Assembly: GCA_964504345.1 (NCBI GenBank)
Contig: CAZDDX010000003.1
Coordinates: 62,001-126,000 of the forward strand
Source: CAMDTE01 sp964504345
GTDB lineage: Bacteria > Bacteroidota > Bacteroidia > Flavobacteriales > Schleiferiaceae
DNA: 64,000 nt
Direction of reading: 5' to 3'
The translations under genes and the position numbers were made by a program. This document shows positions 1 through 8,332 of the stretch, in pieces; position 1 is the first letter of the stretch; every line of letters begins with the position of its first letter. The notes below the pieces were generated by a model. It was not told where the DNA came from, did no database searches, and saw nothing but the letters and a program-made list of their open reading frames with translations.

Positions 1-129
1 AACGTTTGCATTTCGGTGGCGCAATTCGCGCAAAACCAAAGCGGCCAAGTCGTCGGCACGAACCGGCGACAAACTTCCTCCAAAGGACCCGATGGGAGTC
101 CGTATTCCGTCAACAATGAATGCGTCCAT
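1..129 (-). CDS. Thiolase (acetyl-CoA C-acyltransferase), N-terminal fragment
   Basis: An ATG at 129 on the minus strand opens a frame that runs off the left edge, so only 43 residues are visible. They begin MDAFIVDGIRTPIGSFGG, the typical start of PcaF/PaaJ-type 3-oxoadipyl-CoA thiolases and other acetyl-CoA C-acyltransferases, which cleave 3-ketoacyl-CoA with free CoA. The catalytic Cys lies outside the window. The gene follows the PaaI-type thioesterase by 33 bases on the same strand. That makes the phenylacetate/3-oxoadipyl-CoA route the likely pathway, but a general beta-oxidation thiolase cannot be excluded from the N-terminus alone. Confidence 0.8.
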   Translation of the reverse strand, partial: MDAFIVDGIRTPIGSFGGSLSPVRADDLAALVLRELRHRNANV

Positions 130-162
130 GGCTATTTTGAAATCTAGGGGTGAATGAATGAG

Positions 163-582
163 TTACCGCGCCGGGCCTTCCCAAAGCGTTTCTTTGCGGT
201 ACACGGTTCCGTGGAAGAGGGCTACCAGGCGTTCGCCGTTGGCGGTGACGCGCACGGTGTAGCGGGCAAATTGCTTGCTGCACTGATCCTCTGTGGCCTT
301 TGCTTCCAAGCGGTCTCCCGCACGAACCGGAGCTGTGTGGGCAATGGAGGTTTCCACCGAAACGGCGTGCTGGCCGTGGGCGTTGGAGGCAAAGGCCAAA
401 GCGGAGTCCGCCAGACTGAAAGTAATCCCGCCGTGGGCCACGCCAAAACCGTTGGTCATCTCGGAGCGAACGGTTGCTTCCAGGGTACAGGTACCCGGAG
501 CAATATGCGTGCAGGTTACCCCCAGCCATTGGCTGAACGGGTCGTTGTCCAGCATGGCGCTCAAGATGGCGTCCGGGGTCAT
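163..582 (-). CDS. paaI: PaaI-type hotdog-fold acyl-CoA thioesterase
   Basis: This 139-residue protein has the length and layout of a single-domain hotdog thioesterase. The family signature is at residues 45-62: Asn-Gly-Phe-Gly-Val-Ala-His-Gly-Gly followed by a helix with the conserved Asp (SLADSALAFA). This closely resembles PaaI, the phenylacetyl-CoA/hydroxyphenylacetyl-CoA thioesterase that releases CoA trapped in dead-end intermediates of phenylacetate breakdown. Its ATG overlaps the stop of the upstream gene (ATGA), and a thiolase follows 33 bases downstream, so the three are probably co-transcribed. The paa assignment rests on this context; another small acyl-CoA thioesterase activity is possible. 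Confidence 0.85.
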   Translation of the reverse strand: MTPDAILSAMLDNDPFSQWLGVTCTHIAPGTCTLEATVRSEMTNGFGVAHGGITFSLADSALAFASNAHGQHAVSVETSIAHTAPVRAGDRLEAKATEDQCSKQFARYTVRVTANGERLVALFHGTVYRKETLWEGPAR

Positions 583-1085
583 TCGTTCTCCTTTTTGGGT
601 TCCAGTTGAACAGCTTCTTCAAAAGCACCAATCAGCACGTCGATTAAAACCAACAGGTTGTGGCGCTGAACCTGGTCCTCCGGGAGTCCGTTTTGCAGTT
701 CCGTGTGCAGAAAGTTGCGCATTTCCTCAAACACAAAGGGGGAGCGCGCCACCCGAACCATTCGGTCCAAATCCAGTTCCGCATCTTCCTCCAACAATTC
801 TGTGAGGTCGTCCAGCTGGGCCGTGACGTCGTCGATGGCAATTTGGAGGTGGTGTTCCGTGATCAGCCCGACGTTGAGTTGCGCTTGGGCAAAACCTTCG
901 TTGAGCAACAACGCGGTGCGCAACAGGGCCTCGTGTTCTTCCTCCTCAAAATCTTCGGATAAATTGAACAAAAAACCCAACAAGTGGGGCTGTTCGTCCA
1001 GGAACGCGCTCAAACGCTCAGCATAGGTTTCTTGAGACCACTGGCGGACAGCAGAGGCGGCTAGGGAAAAAAGAGGGGTGTCCAT
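579..1085 (-). CDS. Acidic alpha-helical protein of unknown function
   Basis: The 168-residue product has no domain I recognise. It is strongly acidic, with a Glu-rich stretch near residue 45 (EDFEEEEHEA) and another near residues 95-105 (LLEEDAELDLD). It looks mostly helical and has no signal peptide, membrane span or Cys pairs. It could be a small soluble helical-bundle protein. Its stop overlaps the paaI start by four bases and it begins 9 bases after the M28 peptidase stop, so it is the middle gene of a compact minus-strand run. A role in acyl-CoA metabolism is suggested only by position. Confidence 0.75.
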   Translation of the reverse strand: MDTPLFSLAASAVRQWSQETYAERLSAFLDEQPHLLGFLFNLSEDFEEEEHEALLRTALLLNEGFAQAQLNVGLITEHHLQIAIDDVTAQLDDLTELLEEDAELDLDRMVRVARSPFVFEEMRNFLHTELQNGLPEDQVQRHNLLVLIDVLIGAFEEAVQLEPKKENE

Positions 1086-1094
1086 GGGAAGGTG

Positions 1095-2513
1095 TTACGG
1101 ATTGGAGTCGAATAAATAGAGTAGGGAAGCCATGGCGGCTGCGCCCAGCTCCAATTCGCGCGGATGAATGCTCTCTATGCGGTCTTGTGCGGAGTGGTGG
1201 TAATCAAAGTAGCGCTGGGAATCGGCGGACAATCCCACCAAAACCACGTCGCCTTGGCCGCGGAGGGCGCTGATGTCTGCACCGGAGCCGCCCACGGAAT
1301 AGGCCAGCAAACCGTAAGGCGCTAAAAAAGGCTTGAACCGCTCCAGACGATCCCGCGCCGCAGCATTTTCCGTGGAAAAACCGCGGGGCGTGCCGGATCC
1401 ACCGTCGGACTCAATGGCCAATACGTGCTCTTCATTTCGGGTTGACGCGCTCGTTGCGTACGCTCGGCCGCCGTTCAATCCAAATTCTTCGTTGGCGTAG
1501 AGCACCACCCGATGCGTTCGATTGGGCCGGTAGCCGGAACGCATGAGGAGGCCCAGGGCTTGGATGCTCTGCACACAACCCGCCCCATCGTCTTGAGCAC
1601 CCGTGCCCAAATCCCAACTGTCCAAGTGGCCGCCCACCAGTGCAATTTGTTCCGGGTGGGTTGTTCCACGCCACTCGCCCACCACGTTGTATGAAGTACA
1701 CGTTCCGCGCTGTTCGCACCCCAGAGTGAGTTGAACGCGCAAATCGGGGTTCTTTTTCAATTCCGACGACAGCCAATTGGCGTCCTGGGTACTGATGCCC
1801 GCGGCGGGGATTTTAACGGAGGCATCGCCGTAGCTCATGGCTCCCGTGTGCGGGAAATCGTCGGTGCGGAGGGTCAAAGACCGCACCAAAACCGCAACAG
1901 CTCCGTGCTTACCGGCCTCTTGAGCGCCGGCCCAGCGTTGGTCGCCCGCGTTTCCGTAGGCGGAGCCGGTGTTGATGTACGAGGGGTCCAAGGGACGGTT
2001 GAAAAAAACAATCCTCCCCGCAATTTTTCCGGCGGCGGCCAGGGCATCCAGTTCTTGGAAATTCTGAACTTCCACCACCTCGGCCCGAATTCCCGATCCT
2101 TTATTTCCTCCGGGTGTTCCAACGCTGCCGCCCAAAGCCGTCACGCTGAGTTCCCCTTTCTTGCCGTACCTCACCACCGATGCTGTCTCCACGCCGCGCA
2201 CCCAGTGGGGGTTGCCGGTCACCTCTTGCAGGTATACGGAGTCGAACGGAAGCTCTTCCAATTTGCGCACCGCCCAGGCAATGGCGCGCGCGTCGCCGGA
2301 ACTGCAGACGGAGCGCGGTCCCACTTCCGAGCACAAGGATTCCAGCAAACGGTAGCCTTGCTGGTGGGTTAAAGCGTCCGTGTACAGGCCGCGAACAAGC
2401 TGCGCCTTTTGCTGCTGCTGGGTAGAATCCGACGGCTGGGTGTTTTGCGCCCAACCGGTAGCGGCGACAGCCCACACGAGTGCGACGCTCTGGATTAAAT
2501 TTTTTCGTTCCAC
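1095..2513 (-). CDS. Secreted M28-family zinc aminopeptidase
   Basis: This 472-residue protein starts with a cleavable signal peptide (residues 1-22, ending GWAQ), so it is exported. Residues 140-260 form the PA-type insert common in M28 enzymes. The M28 catalytic domain follows with its co-catalytic two-zinc ligands visible: His296 and Asp298 in VGGHLDSWD, Asp308 or Asp309 in GAQDDGAG, the Glu-Glu pair at 342-343 (YANEEFG), Asp370 (IESDGGSG) and a late His in DYHHSAQD. It should remove N-terminal residues from peptides in the periplasm or outside the cell. Its start lies inside the end of mutS2 (19-base overlap), so the two are coupled. Confidence 0.9.
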   Translation of the reverse strand: MERKNLIQSVALVWAVAATGWAQNTQPSDSTQQQQKAQLVRGLYTDALTHQQGYRLLESLCSEVGPRSVCSSGDARAIAWAVRKLEELPFDSVYLQEVTGNPHWVRGVETASVVRYGKKGELSVTALGGSVGTPGGNKGSGIRAEVVEVQNFQELDALAAAGKIAGRIVFFNRPLDPSYINTGSAYGNAGDQRWAGAQEAGKHGAVAVLVRSLTLRTDDFPHTGAMSYGDASVKIPAAGISTQDANWLSSELKKNPDLRVQLTLGCEQRGTCTSYNVVGEWRGTTHPEQIALVGGHLDSWDLGTGAQDDGAGCVQSIQALGLLMRSGYRPNRTHRVVLYANEEFGLNGGRAYATSASTRNEEHVLAIESDGGSGTPRGFSTENAAARDRLERFKPFLAPYGLLAYSVGGSGADISALRGQGDVVLVGLSADSQRYFDYHHSAQDRIESIHPRELELGAAAMASLLYLFDSNP

Positions 2514-4630
2514 GGTATGAATTGTTGGCGGTCCATCCAGGAGGATAAATTTCCCAGACGCACAAGGTACTTGTCTTTCTTTATTTCCAAAAGTTCCCCC
2601 GGGGTTCGGCCGCCGGAAAGGACGCGCACTTTATCCCCCTTCGTGACCGGCATTGCCCACAACTGTTCCAAGCGGATTCGCTGGGCTTGTTGGGCTTTGG
2701 TTTCTGCTTTTTTCTCTGCCTTTTTGGCCCTTCCCGCCCGTTCGGCAAACAGTTTGACCACTTCGTTCATCGCCTCCTGACGCGCCTTAGGGCCTTTGGC
2801 CGCTGCGTATTGCTTGGCCACAGACTCAAAGCGTTTGCCCCACGCCAGGCGGTCCGCCACCTCGGCGTTGGCACTACCGACGCGTTCCAATTTATCTTCC
2901 AACTTGGCAATGCGGCCTTCCTGGTCGGCTTTGAGTTGTTCCAATTCCCGCAATCGCTTGCCGCTCTCGTTTTGCGTGCGGTCCAGGGCGCTTCGCTGGC
3001 GCTGAAGGGTCACCAACAGCTGGTCCACGGAGCGGGTTTGTCCGTCCAGTGCTTCCCGAGCCTCCGCCAACAACGCTTTGGGCAGGCCCACGCGTTGCGC
3101 CACTTCAAAGGTGTAGCTGCTTCCGGGCGACCCCACGTGCAAACGGTACTCGGGTTCAAACGTCTTGACATCGAACGCCATGTTGGCGTTGGTGGCGTGC
3201 GGTAAACTTCCCGCCAAGGCTTTGATGGCGTTGTAGTGGGTGGTGAACACGCCCAAGGTGCCGCTTTCGTGCAATTTTTTCAAAAAAACTTGCGCCAAGG
3301 CACTGCCCAAGTCGGGGTCTGATCCGCTGCCAAATTCGTCCACCAAACACAGTGTTCCGGGGCCCGCATGCACCAACAACTGCTTCATTTTGGACAACTT
3401 GGCGGAGTACGTAGACAGCTCGTTTTCCACACTTTGGGCGTCTCCAATGTCCACCAAGATCTTTTCCACCCAACGAAAAGCGCTGGACGGATGAACCAGC
3501 ACCAACAATCCGCTTTGGAGCATCAACTGAAAAAGTCCCAAGGTCTTAAGGGCCAGGGATTTTCCACCCGCGTTGGGGCCGGAAATAACCACCAGCCGGT
3601 GCGGGTCGCCCAGGGTCAATTGCAGCGGGACCACGGGCTTGCCGCGGCCGGCCTGCACCCGGCGCAGAACGGGGTTGATTCCTTGTACAATACGTACCGG
3701 TGGCAGCGGTATGCGTCGGTCCTGGCCTTTTCCGTACCGGTGAACGGTGGGCAAACAAGCCCCCTCGTCGAAGGCAAAGCGCGCTTTTGCGTTGAGAAAA
3801 TCCAAATCAATGAGGCGCTCTGCGCTGGCCATCAACGGCTCCCGAAGCGGTGCCAATTGGGCCGTCAGCGCTTTCAAAATTCGCCGAATCTCCTTGGTTT
3901 CTTCCTCGCGCAGCAAGGCTACCTCGGCGTTGATTTCCAGGCATTCGCCCGGCTCCAAAAAAACCAACGATTGCTTGGACGAGCTGCCGTGGAAGGCGCC
4001 TTGGGCGCGGTTCTTGTACGACGCCGTTACGGCCAACACGCGTCGGTCGTCGGCCACGCTCTCGCGAATGTCTCCCAACCATCCTTCGGATTCGTACCGA
4101 CGGAGCACTTTATAAAAAACCCGGTCTGCCGCAGCGCGTTTTCGGGACAACACCTGTCTTATTTCGGCCAATTCCTTGCTGGCAGATGTTTTCACTTCGC
4201 CGTTTCGTTCCAAGATTTTGTCGATCCACAGCGGAACTTCGTCCACCGGGGGGGTACGCTCCAGTAAGCGAACCACAGCGGGCATGGACAAGCGGTGGAG
4301 CCCGCAAAAGCGGTACAGGTTCTGGTAGCTTTCGGTTTGTGCTTTGAGGGCCAGAAACTGCTCGGAACTCAAGACGGCCTCACGCACCCGCAGCATCGTC
4401 AATGCCGACGCGGTGTCGGCCGTGGCCACGGCCGGTAAAAAATGCCCCTGTTGGTACAGGGTCAGCATTTGGTCCGTGCGCTCCAGTTCCTCCGCCTGCG
4501 CTTCCCAGCGAAATTCCGGCTGCAGCTCCTCAATGCGACGGCGGGCCTGCGGCGTCGCCGCCCGCTCCCCCACCATCGCCTTCAACGCCGTAAAGTCAAG
4601 GCTGTCCGCTGCGTCCGCCGGATACAGCAT
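2495..4630 (-). CDS. mutS2: MutS2-family ATPase, form without an Smr domain
   Basis: The 711-residue product matches MutS2, the MutS paralogue that acts on recombination intermediates and, in some bacteria, collided ribosomes. A clamp/lever region leads to the ABC-type ATPase, with Walker A GPNAGGKS at residues 351-358 and Walker B LCLVDEFGSGSDP around 427-438. A charged coiled coil covers roughly 510-620. The protein ends in a short KOW-like segment (VTKGDKVRVLSGGRTPGELLEI) and stops about 30 residues later, where Firmicute MutS2 of about 785 residues continues into an Smr nuclease domain. No Smr motif is present. It follows lysS by 3 bases. Confidence 0.9.
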   Translation of the reverse strand: MLYPADAADSLDFTALKAMVGERAATPQARRRIEELQPEFRWEAQAEELERTDQMLTLYQQGHFLPAVATADTASALTMLRVREAVLSSEQFLALKAQTESYQNLYRFCGLHRLSMPAVVRLLERTPPVDEVPLWIDKILERNGEVKTSASKELAEIRQVLSRKRAAADRVFYKVLRRYESEGWLGDIRESVADDRRVLAVTASYKNRAQGAFHGSSSKQSLVFLEPGECLEINAEVALLREEETKEIRRILKALTAQLAPLREPLMASAERLIDLDFLNAKARFAFDEGACLPTVHRYGKGQDRRIPLPPVRIVQGINPVLRRVQAGRGKPVVPLQLTLGDPHRLVVISGPNAGGKSLALKTLGLFQLMLQSGLLVLVHPSSAFRWVEKILVDIGDAQSVENELSTYSAKLSKMKQLLVHAGPGTLCLVDEFGSGSDPDLGSALAQVFLKKLHESGTLGVFTTHYNAIKALAGSLPHATNANMAFDVKTFEPEYRLHVGSPGSSYTFEVAQRVGLPKALLAEAREALDGQTRSVDQLLVTLQRQRSALDRTQNESGKRLRELEQLKADQEGRIAKLEDKLERVGSANAEVADRLAWGKRFESVAKQYAAAKGPKARQEAMNEVVKLFAERAGRAKKAEKKAETKAQQAQRIRLEQLWAMPVTKGDKVRVLSGGRTPGELLEIKKDKYLVRLGNLSSWMDRQQFIPWNEKI

Positions 4631-4633
4631 CTA

Positions 4634-6154
4634 TTAATCGACCTTTTCGGGACGCATTTGCGGGAAAAATAAAACCTCCTGAATGCTGCTCTGGTTCGTC
4701 AACAACATCGTCAAACGGTCCATTCCAATGCCCATTCCCGCGGTAGGTGGCATGCCGTACTCCAAGGCGCGCAGAAAGTCTTGATCAATGAACATCGCCT
4801 CGTCGTCGCCCTTTTCGGACAACTTCAACTGCTCCTCAAATCGCTCGCGCTGGTCGATGGGGTCGTTTAACTCGCTGTACGCGTTGGCCAACTCTTTCCC
4901 GTTTACAAACAACTCAAAACGCTCCGTCAACGCTGGATTGTCTCGGTGGCGCTTGCACAGCGGAGACATCTCAATGGGGTAATCCGTAATGAAGGTAGGC
5001 TGCACGTAGTGGTGCTCGCACTTTTCGCCAAAGATTTCGTCGATCAACTTGCCCAAACCCATTTCCGGCTTCACGTCAACGCCCAAAGAGCGCGCAATGG
5101 TTCGAACCTCGTCCTCGGACTTGCCGTTCAAGTCGTGGCCCGTGTGCACGCGAATCGCTTCCAAAATGGGCACCCGCGGGAACGGGGCTTGGAACGAAAT
5201 GGTGCGTTGGCCCACCTGTACTTCCACAGAGCCGCCCGTCACTTCGCGAACCACTTCTTCCAACAAAGACTCCGTGAACTGCATCATCCACCGGTAATCT
5301 TTGTAGGCCACGTAAATTTCCATCACGGTGAACTCCGGATTGTGCGTCCGGTCCATTCCTTCGTTCCGGAAATCCTTGGCAAACTCGTAGACGCCGTCGA
5401 ACCCACCTACAATCAAGCGCTTCAAGTACAGTTCGTTGGCAATGCGCAAATACAGCGGCATGTCCAAGGCGTTGTGGTGCGTAATGAAAGGGCGCGCGGC
5501 GGCACCGCCGGGAATGGGCTGCAAAACGGGCGTTTCCACCTCCAAATAACCCGCGCGGTCAAACACCTTGCGCATGGTGTTGAAGATTTTGGTGCGCTTC
5601 ACAAAAACGTCTTTCACGCCTTCGTTCACCACCAAATCCACGTAGCGTTGGCGGTAGCGCAGCTCCGGATCGGAAAAGGCGTCGTATACCGTGCCGTCGG
5701 CATCCGTTTTCACCACGGGCAGCGGGCGCAACGATTTGCTCAACACCGTCAGGGACGTTGCGTGAACCGAAATCTCGCCGGTTTGGGTTTTGAACACGTG
5801 ACCTTCCACGCCGATAAAGTCGCCCATGTCCAAAAGCTTCTTGAACACCTCGTTGTACAGGTCCTTGTTTTCGCCCGGGCACAATTCGTCGCGGTTCAGG
5901 TACACCTGTATGCGCGCAGAACTGTCTTTGAGCACCGCAAAAGAGGCCTTGCCCATGATCCGTCGGGCCATCAAGCGCCCGGCCACACACACTTTGGAAT
6001 AGGCGTCCGGATTGGTCTCGTAGCCGTTCAAAAGTTCTTCGGCCGTGTGCGTAATGGGGTACGACGCGGCCGGGTAGGGTTCAATGCCCAAAGCCCGCAG
6101 TTGGGCCAAGGACTCGCGGCGAAACTGTTCTTGTTCGTTGAGGGTGCGCTCCAT
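4634..6154 (-). CDS. lysS: Lysyl-tRNA synthetase, class II
   Basis: A 506-residue class II enzyme that charges tRNA-Lys. The N-terminal OB-fold anticodon domain (about 50-150) is followed by the catalytic core, with motif 1 near VETPVLQPIPGGAAARPF, motif 2 FRNEGMDRTHNPEF and motif 3 GMGIGMDRLTMLLT at the C-terminus. I chose the ATG at 6154 (MERTLNEQE) over an in-frame TTG nine bases upstream, because the -7 element TATCTTTG ends just 6 bases before this ATG and the TTG would probably lie upstream of the transcript start. It leads a minus-strand run with mutS2 and the M28 peptidase and is divergent from gltX. Confidence 0.97.
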   Translation of the reverse strand: MERTLNEQEQFRRESLAQLRALGIEPYPAASYPITHTAEELLNGYETNPDAYSKVCVAGRLMARRIMGKASFAVLKDSSARIQVYLNRDELCPGENKDLYNEVFKKLLDMGDFIGVEGHVFKTQTGEISVHATSLTVLSKSLRPLPVVKTDADGTVYDAFSDPELRYRQRYVDLVVNEGVKDVFVKRTKIFNTMRKVFDRAGYLEVETPVLQPIPGGAAARPFITHHNALDMPLYLRIANELYLKRLIVGGFDGVYEFAKDFRNEGMDRTHNPEFTVMEIYVAYKDYRWMMQFTESLLEEVVREVTGGSVEVQVGQRTISFQAPFPRVPILEAIRVHTGHDLNGKSEDEVRTIARSLGVDVKPEMGLGKLIDEIFGEKCEHHYVQPTFITDYPIEMSPLCKRHRDNPALTERFELFVNGKELANAYSELNDPIDQRERFEEQLKLSEKGDDEAMFIDQDFLRALEYGMPPTAGMGIGMDRLTMLLTNQSSIQEVLFFPQMRPEKVD

Positions 6155-6160
6155 AGGCGA

Positions 6161-6168
6161 CAAAGATA
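6161..6168 (-). promoter_or_regulatory. -7 promoter element of lysS
   Basis: The minus strand reads TATCTTTG, an exact match to the Bacteroidota -7 consensus TAnnTTTG. Only 6 bases separate it from the lysS ATG, which predicts a leader of a few bases at most. No clear -33 TTG is seen. Confidence 0.7.
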
Positions 6169-6187
6169 GCGATTGTACGCGGTGGGC

Positions 6188-6195
6188 TATCTTTG
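6188..6195 (+). promoter_or_regulatory. -7 promoter element of gltX
   Basis: TATCTTTG matches TAnnTTTG and lies 19 bases before the gltX ATG. It sits back to back with the lysS element, 19 bases apart on opposite strands, so the two synthetase genes share one promoter region. Confidence 0.7.
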
Positions 6196-6214
6196 CACCC
6201 CTAAGGAAAACCCT

Positions 6215-7738
6215 ATGTCTTCACGTCCCGTTCGCGTTCGATTCGCCCCCAGCCCTACCGGCCCACTCCACATGGGTGGCGTTCGCACGGCCCTGTACAA
6301 CTACCTTTTTGCCAAGCAACACGGCGGCAAATTCCTGCTGCGCATTGAAGACACGGACCAAAATCGCTTTGTCCCGGGTGCGGAAGAGTACATTTTGGAG
6401 GCGCTGGCTTGGTGCGGCATTTCGCCCGACGAGGGCCAAGGCGTGGGCGGACCCCATGCGCCGTACCGCCAATCCGAGCGCAAACCCATGTACCGCCAAT
6501 ACGCCGATCAACTGATCGCCGACGGCAACGCGTACTACGCGTTTGACACCCCGGAAGACCTGGAGTTGGTTCGCGAACGCGCCAAGGCCGCAGGAAATCC
6601 CAACTGGCAGTACAACAGCATCACGCGGACGGCCATGAAAAACAGCCTGACCCTTCCGGCAGAAGAAGTGGAGCGTCGGCTGGCCGCGGGTGAACCGTAC
6701 GTGATCCGCGTCAAATTGCCGCGCAACGAAGAAGTTAAATTTCAAGACCGCATTCGGGGTTGGGTCAGCGTGAACACCCTGAATTTGGACGACAAAGTCT
6801 TGCTCAAGGGCGACGGCATGCCCACCTACCACTTGGCCAACGTGGTGGACGACCGGCTCATGGACATTTCCCACGTCATTCGCGGCGAAGAGTGGCTTCC
6901 TTCCGCACCGCTGCACATTCTATTGTACCGATTCTTTGACTGGGAGGCTCCTGAGTTTGCCCACTTGCCCCTGCTCCTTCGCCCGGATGGAAACGGAAAA
7001 CTTTCCAAGCGCGACGGCGATCGACTGGGCTTCCCGGTATTTCCCCTGCACTGGGTAAGCCCGGAAACCGGAGAGGTCTCCAGCGGCTACCGCGAGCGCG
7101 GATTTTTGCCGGAAGCCTTCACCAATATGCTGGCCTTTTTGGGTTGGAATCCCGGCGACAACCGCGAATTGTTCACACTGGCGGAACTCGTAGAGGCCTT
7201 CAACTTGGACAAGGTGCACAAAGCCGGTGCGCGTTTTGATTTTGAAAAAGCCAAGTGGTTCAACCAGCAATTTTTGCGCGCCCTTCCCGCGGCGGAACTT
7301 GCGCAAAAAGTTGCTGCAGATTTGATCCGTCGGGGCGTTGCGGTACCCGCTCCCCAGGTGCTGGAAGGCGCCTGTTCTTTGCTATTGGACCGCGCCGTAT
7401 TCCCGCAAGACGTCTACGAAAATGGGCCCTATCTGTTCCACGCTCCCCACGGGTACGACCCCGAAATGATGGGCAAGAAATGGACGGACACCTCCGCCGA
7501 GCACTTGCGCGCCTTGGCGCAACGCTTCGCCACGGTGGAGCCCTTTGCCGCCGAGGCCCTGGAATCCAACTTTAAATCCTACTTGGCAGAATCCGGCCAA
7601 GGCTTCGGTCAGCTGGGTCCTGTTTTGCGTTTGGCCATCACGGGCGTTACGGTAGGGCCGTCGGTCTTTGAAACCATGGGTCTGCTAGGCAAAACCGAAT
7701 CTCTGGAACGCATCGAAAGCATTTGCCGTGCGCATTGA
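6215..7738 (+). CDS. gltX: Glutamyl-tRNA synthetase, class I
   Basis: A 507-residue class I synthetase that attaches glutamate to tRNA-Glu. The N-terminal Rossmann core carries the HIGH-type motif in APSPTGPLHMGGVRTALYN and the KMSKS-type motif as KLSKRDGDRLG near residue 265. The alpha-helical anticodon-binding region fills the C-terminal third. The ATG at 6215 gives MSSRPVRVRF, the expected N-terminus; the frame stays open upstream, but that part lies within or before the promoter. The end overlaps folB by 11 bases, so the two are translationally coupled. GluRS and LysRS genes are divergent here. Confidence 0.97.
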   Translation: MSSRPVRVRFAPSPTGPLHMGGVRTALYNYLFAKQHGGKFLLRIEDTDQNRFVPGAEEYILEALAWCGISPDEGQGVGGPHAPYRQSERKPMYRQYADQLIADGNAYYAFDTPEDLELVRERAKAAGNPNWQYNSITRTAMKNSLTLPAEEVERRLAAGEPYVIRVKLPRNEEVKFQDRIRGWVSVNTLNLDDKVLLKGDGMPTYHLANVVDDRLMDISHVIRGEEWLPSAPLHILLYRFFDWEAPEFAHLPLLLRPDGNGKLSKRDGDRLGFPVFPLHWVSPETGEVSSGYRERGFLPEAFTNMLAFLGWNPGDNRELFTLAELVEAFNLDKVHKAGARFDFEKAKWFNQQFLRALPAAELAQKVAADLIRRGVAVPAPQVLEGACSLLLDRAVFPQDVYENGPYLFHAPHGYDPEMMGKKWTDTSAEHLRALAQRFATVEPFAAEALESNFKSYLAESGQGFGQLGPVLRLAITGVTVGPSVFETMGLLGKTESLERIESICRAH

Positions 7739-8099
7739 GGTGACCCAACAAAGGCTGTATGCCTACCACGGGTGCTTGACGGAAGAAGCACAAATAGGGT
7801 CCCACTACCACGTGGATTTGGCGGTAGAAGTTTCCGACGAACGCAGCGCACAAACGGATCGGTTAAACGACACCGTTGATTACGTCCTCCTCGCCCGAAT
7901 TGCAAGCGAAGAAATGGCCGTGCGGGCGAAATTGCTGGAAACCGTGGTCTTGCGCATTGGCGAGCGCATCCTCCGTGAAGCACCCTCCGTGGATTGGGCA
8001 CAAGTTCGGGTGGCCAAACTCAGCCCACCCATAGACGCGGATGTGGAACGCGTTACGGTTCAAATGGAGTTTCAACCCAACCGAACGCCGATTCGCTGA
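7728..8099 (+). CDS. folB: Dihydroneopterin aldolase
   Basis: The 123-residue protein has the length and fold pattern of FolB, which converts 7,8-dihydroneopterin to 6-hydroxymethyl-7,8-dihydropterin and glycolaldehyde in folate synthesis. Visible family features are the N-terminal strand ending in YAYHGCLTEEAQIGSHY (Tyr and Glu of the pterin pocket), the DTVDYVLL segment, and a lysine in VRVAKLSPPI that corresponds to the catalytic Lys. The start is a GTG inside the end of gltX (11-base overlap); no upstream ATG is available in frame. No other folate gene is nearby. Confidence 0.92.
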   Translation: MRIEVTQQRLYAYHGCLTEEAQIGSHYHVDLAVEVSDERSAQTDRLNDTVDYVLLARIASEEMAVRAKLLETVVLRIGERILREAPSVDWAQVRVAKLSPPIDADVERVTVQMEFQPNRTPIR

Positions 8100-8141
8100 C
8101 GAACGAAACCTGGGAATAAAGCGCAATTCGCAACAATTGCG

Positions 8142-8149
8142 TATCTTTG
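8142..8149 (+). promoter_or_regulatory. -7 promoter element of tRNA-Cys
   Basis: TATCTTTG matches TAnnTTTG and ends 16 bases before the tRNA 5' end, a plausible distance for a short 5' leader trimmed by RNase P. Confidence 0.65.
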
Positions 8150-8165
8150 CAGTCCGCTCAAAATT

Positions 8166-8236
8166 GGTCTCGTGGCCGAGTGGCTAGGCTCAGCTCTGCA
8201 AAAGCTGCTACAGCGGTTCGAATCCGCTCGAGACCT
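8166..8236 (+). tRNA. tRNA-Cys (anticodon GCA)
   Basis: A full cloverleaf can be drawn by hand. The acceptor stem GGTCTCG pairs with CGAGACC (8166-8172 with 8229-8235), followed by discriminator T8236; U73 is the known Cys identity base. The anticodon stem CAGCT/AGCTG encloses the loop CTGCAAA with anticodon GCA. The T stem AGCGG/CCGCT encloses the loop TTCGAAT. CCA is not encoded (the next bases are CTC). A strong terminator follows 9 bases later, so this is a single-gene unit. Confidence 0.95.
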
Positions 8237-8245
8237 CTCTTTTTT

Positions 8246-8271
8246 CCCCGCCTCTGGCGGGGTTTTTTTTT
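8246..8271 (+). terminator. Rho-independent terminator after tRNA-Cys
   Basis: CCCCGCC and GGCGGGG form a 7-bp GC stem with a TCT loop, followed directly by nine T residues. It separates the tRNA from the dehydrogenase gene. Confidence 0.92.
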
Positions 8272-8320
8272 GCCGCGCCCGCCGGTGCCCGGGTTCCAAC
8301 GGCACACGTTGCCCATTGCG

Positions 8321-8328
8321 TACCTTTG
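8321..8328 (+). promoter_or_regulatory. -7 promoter element of the ALDH7-type gene
   Basis: TACCTTTG matches TAnnTTTG and ends 4 bases before the ATG at 8333, so the transcript should start at or next to the start codon. TTG trinucleotides at 8309 and 8315 are too close for the usual -33 spacing. Confidence 0.7.
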
Positions 8329-8332
8329 CATC

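Noticed and set aside
5795..5800. CACGTG core inside lysS as another parS site
   Set aside because: The flanking bases do not fit TGTTN/NAACA; several other CACGTG hexamers in coding DNA fail in the same way.
4946..6169. A 407-codon plus-strand frame
   Set aside because: It is antisense to lysS and has no recognisable domain.
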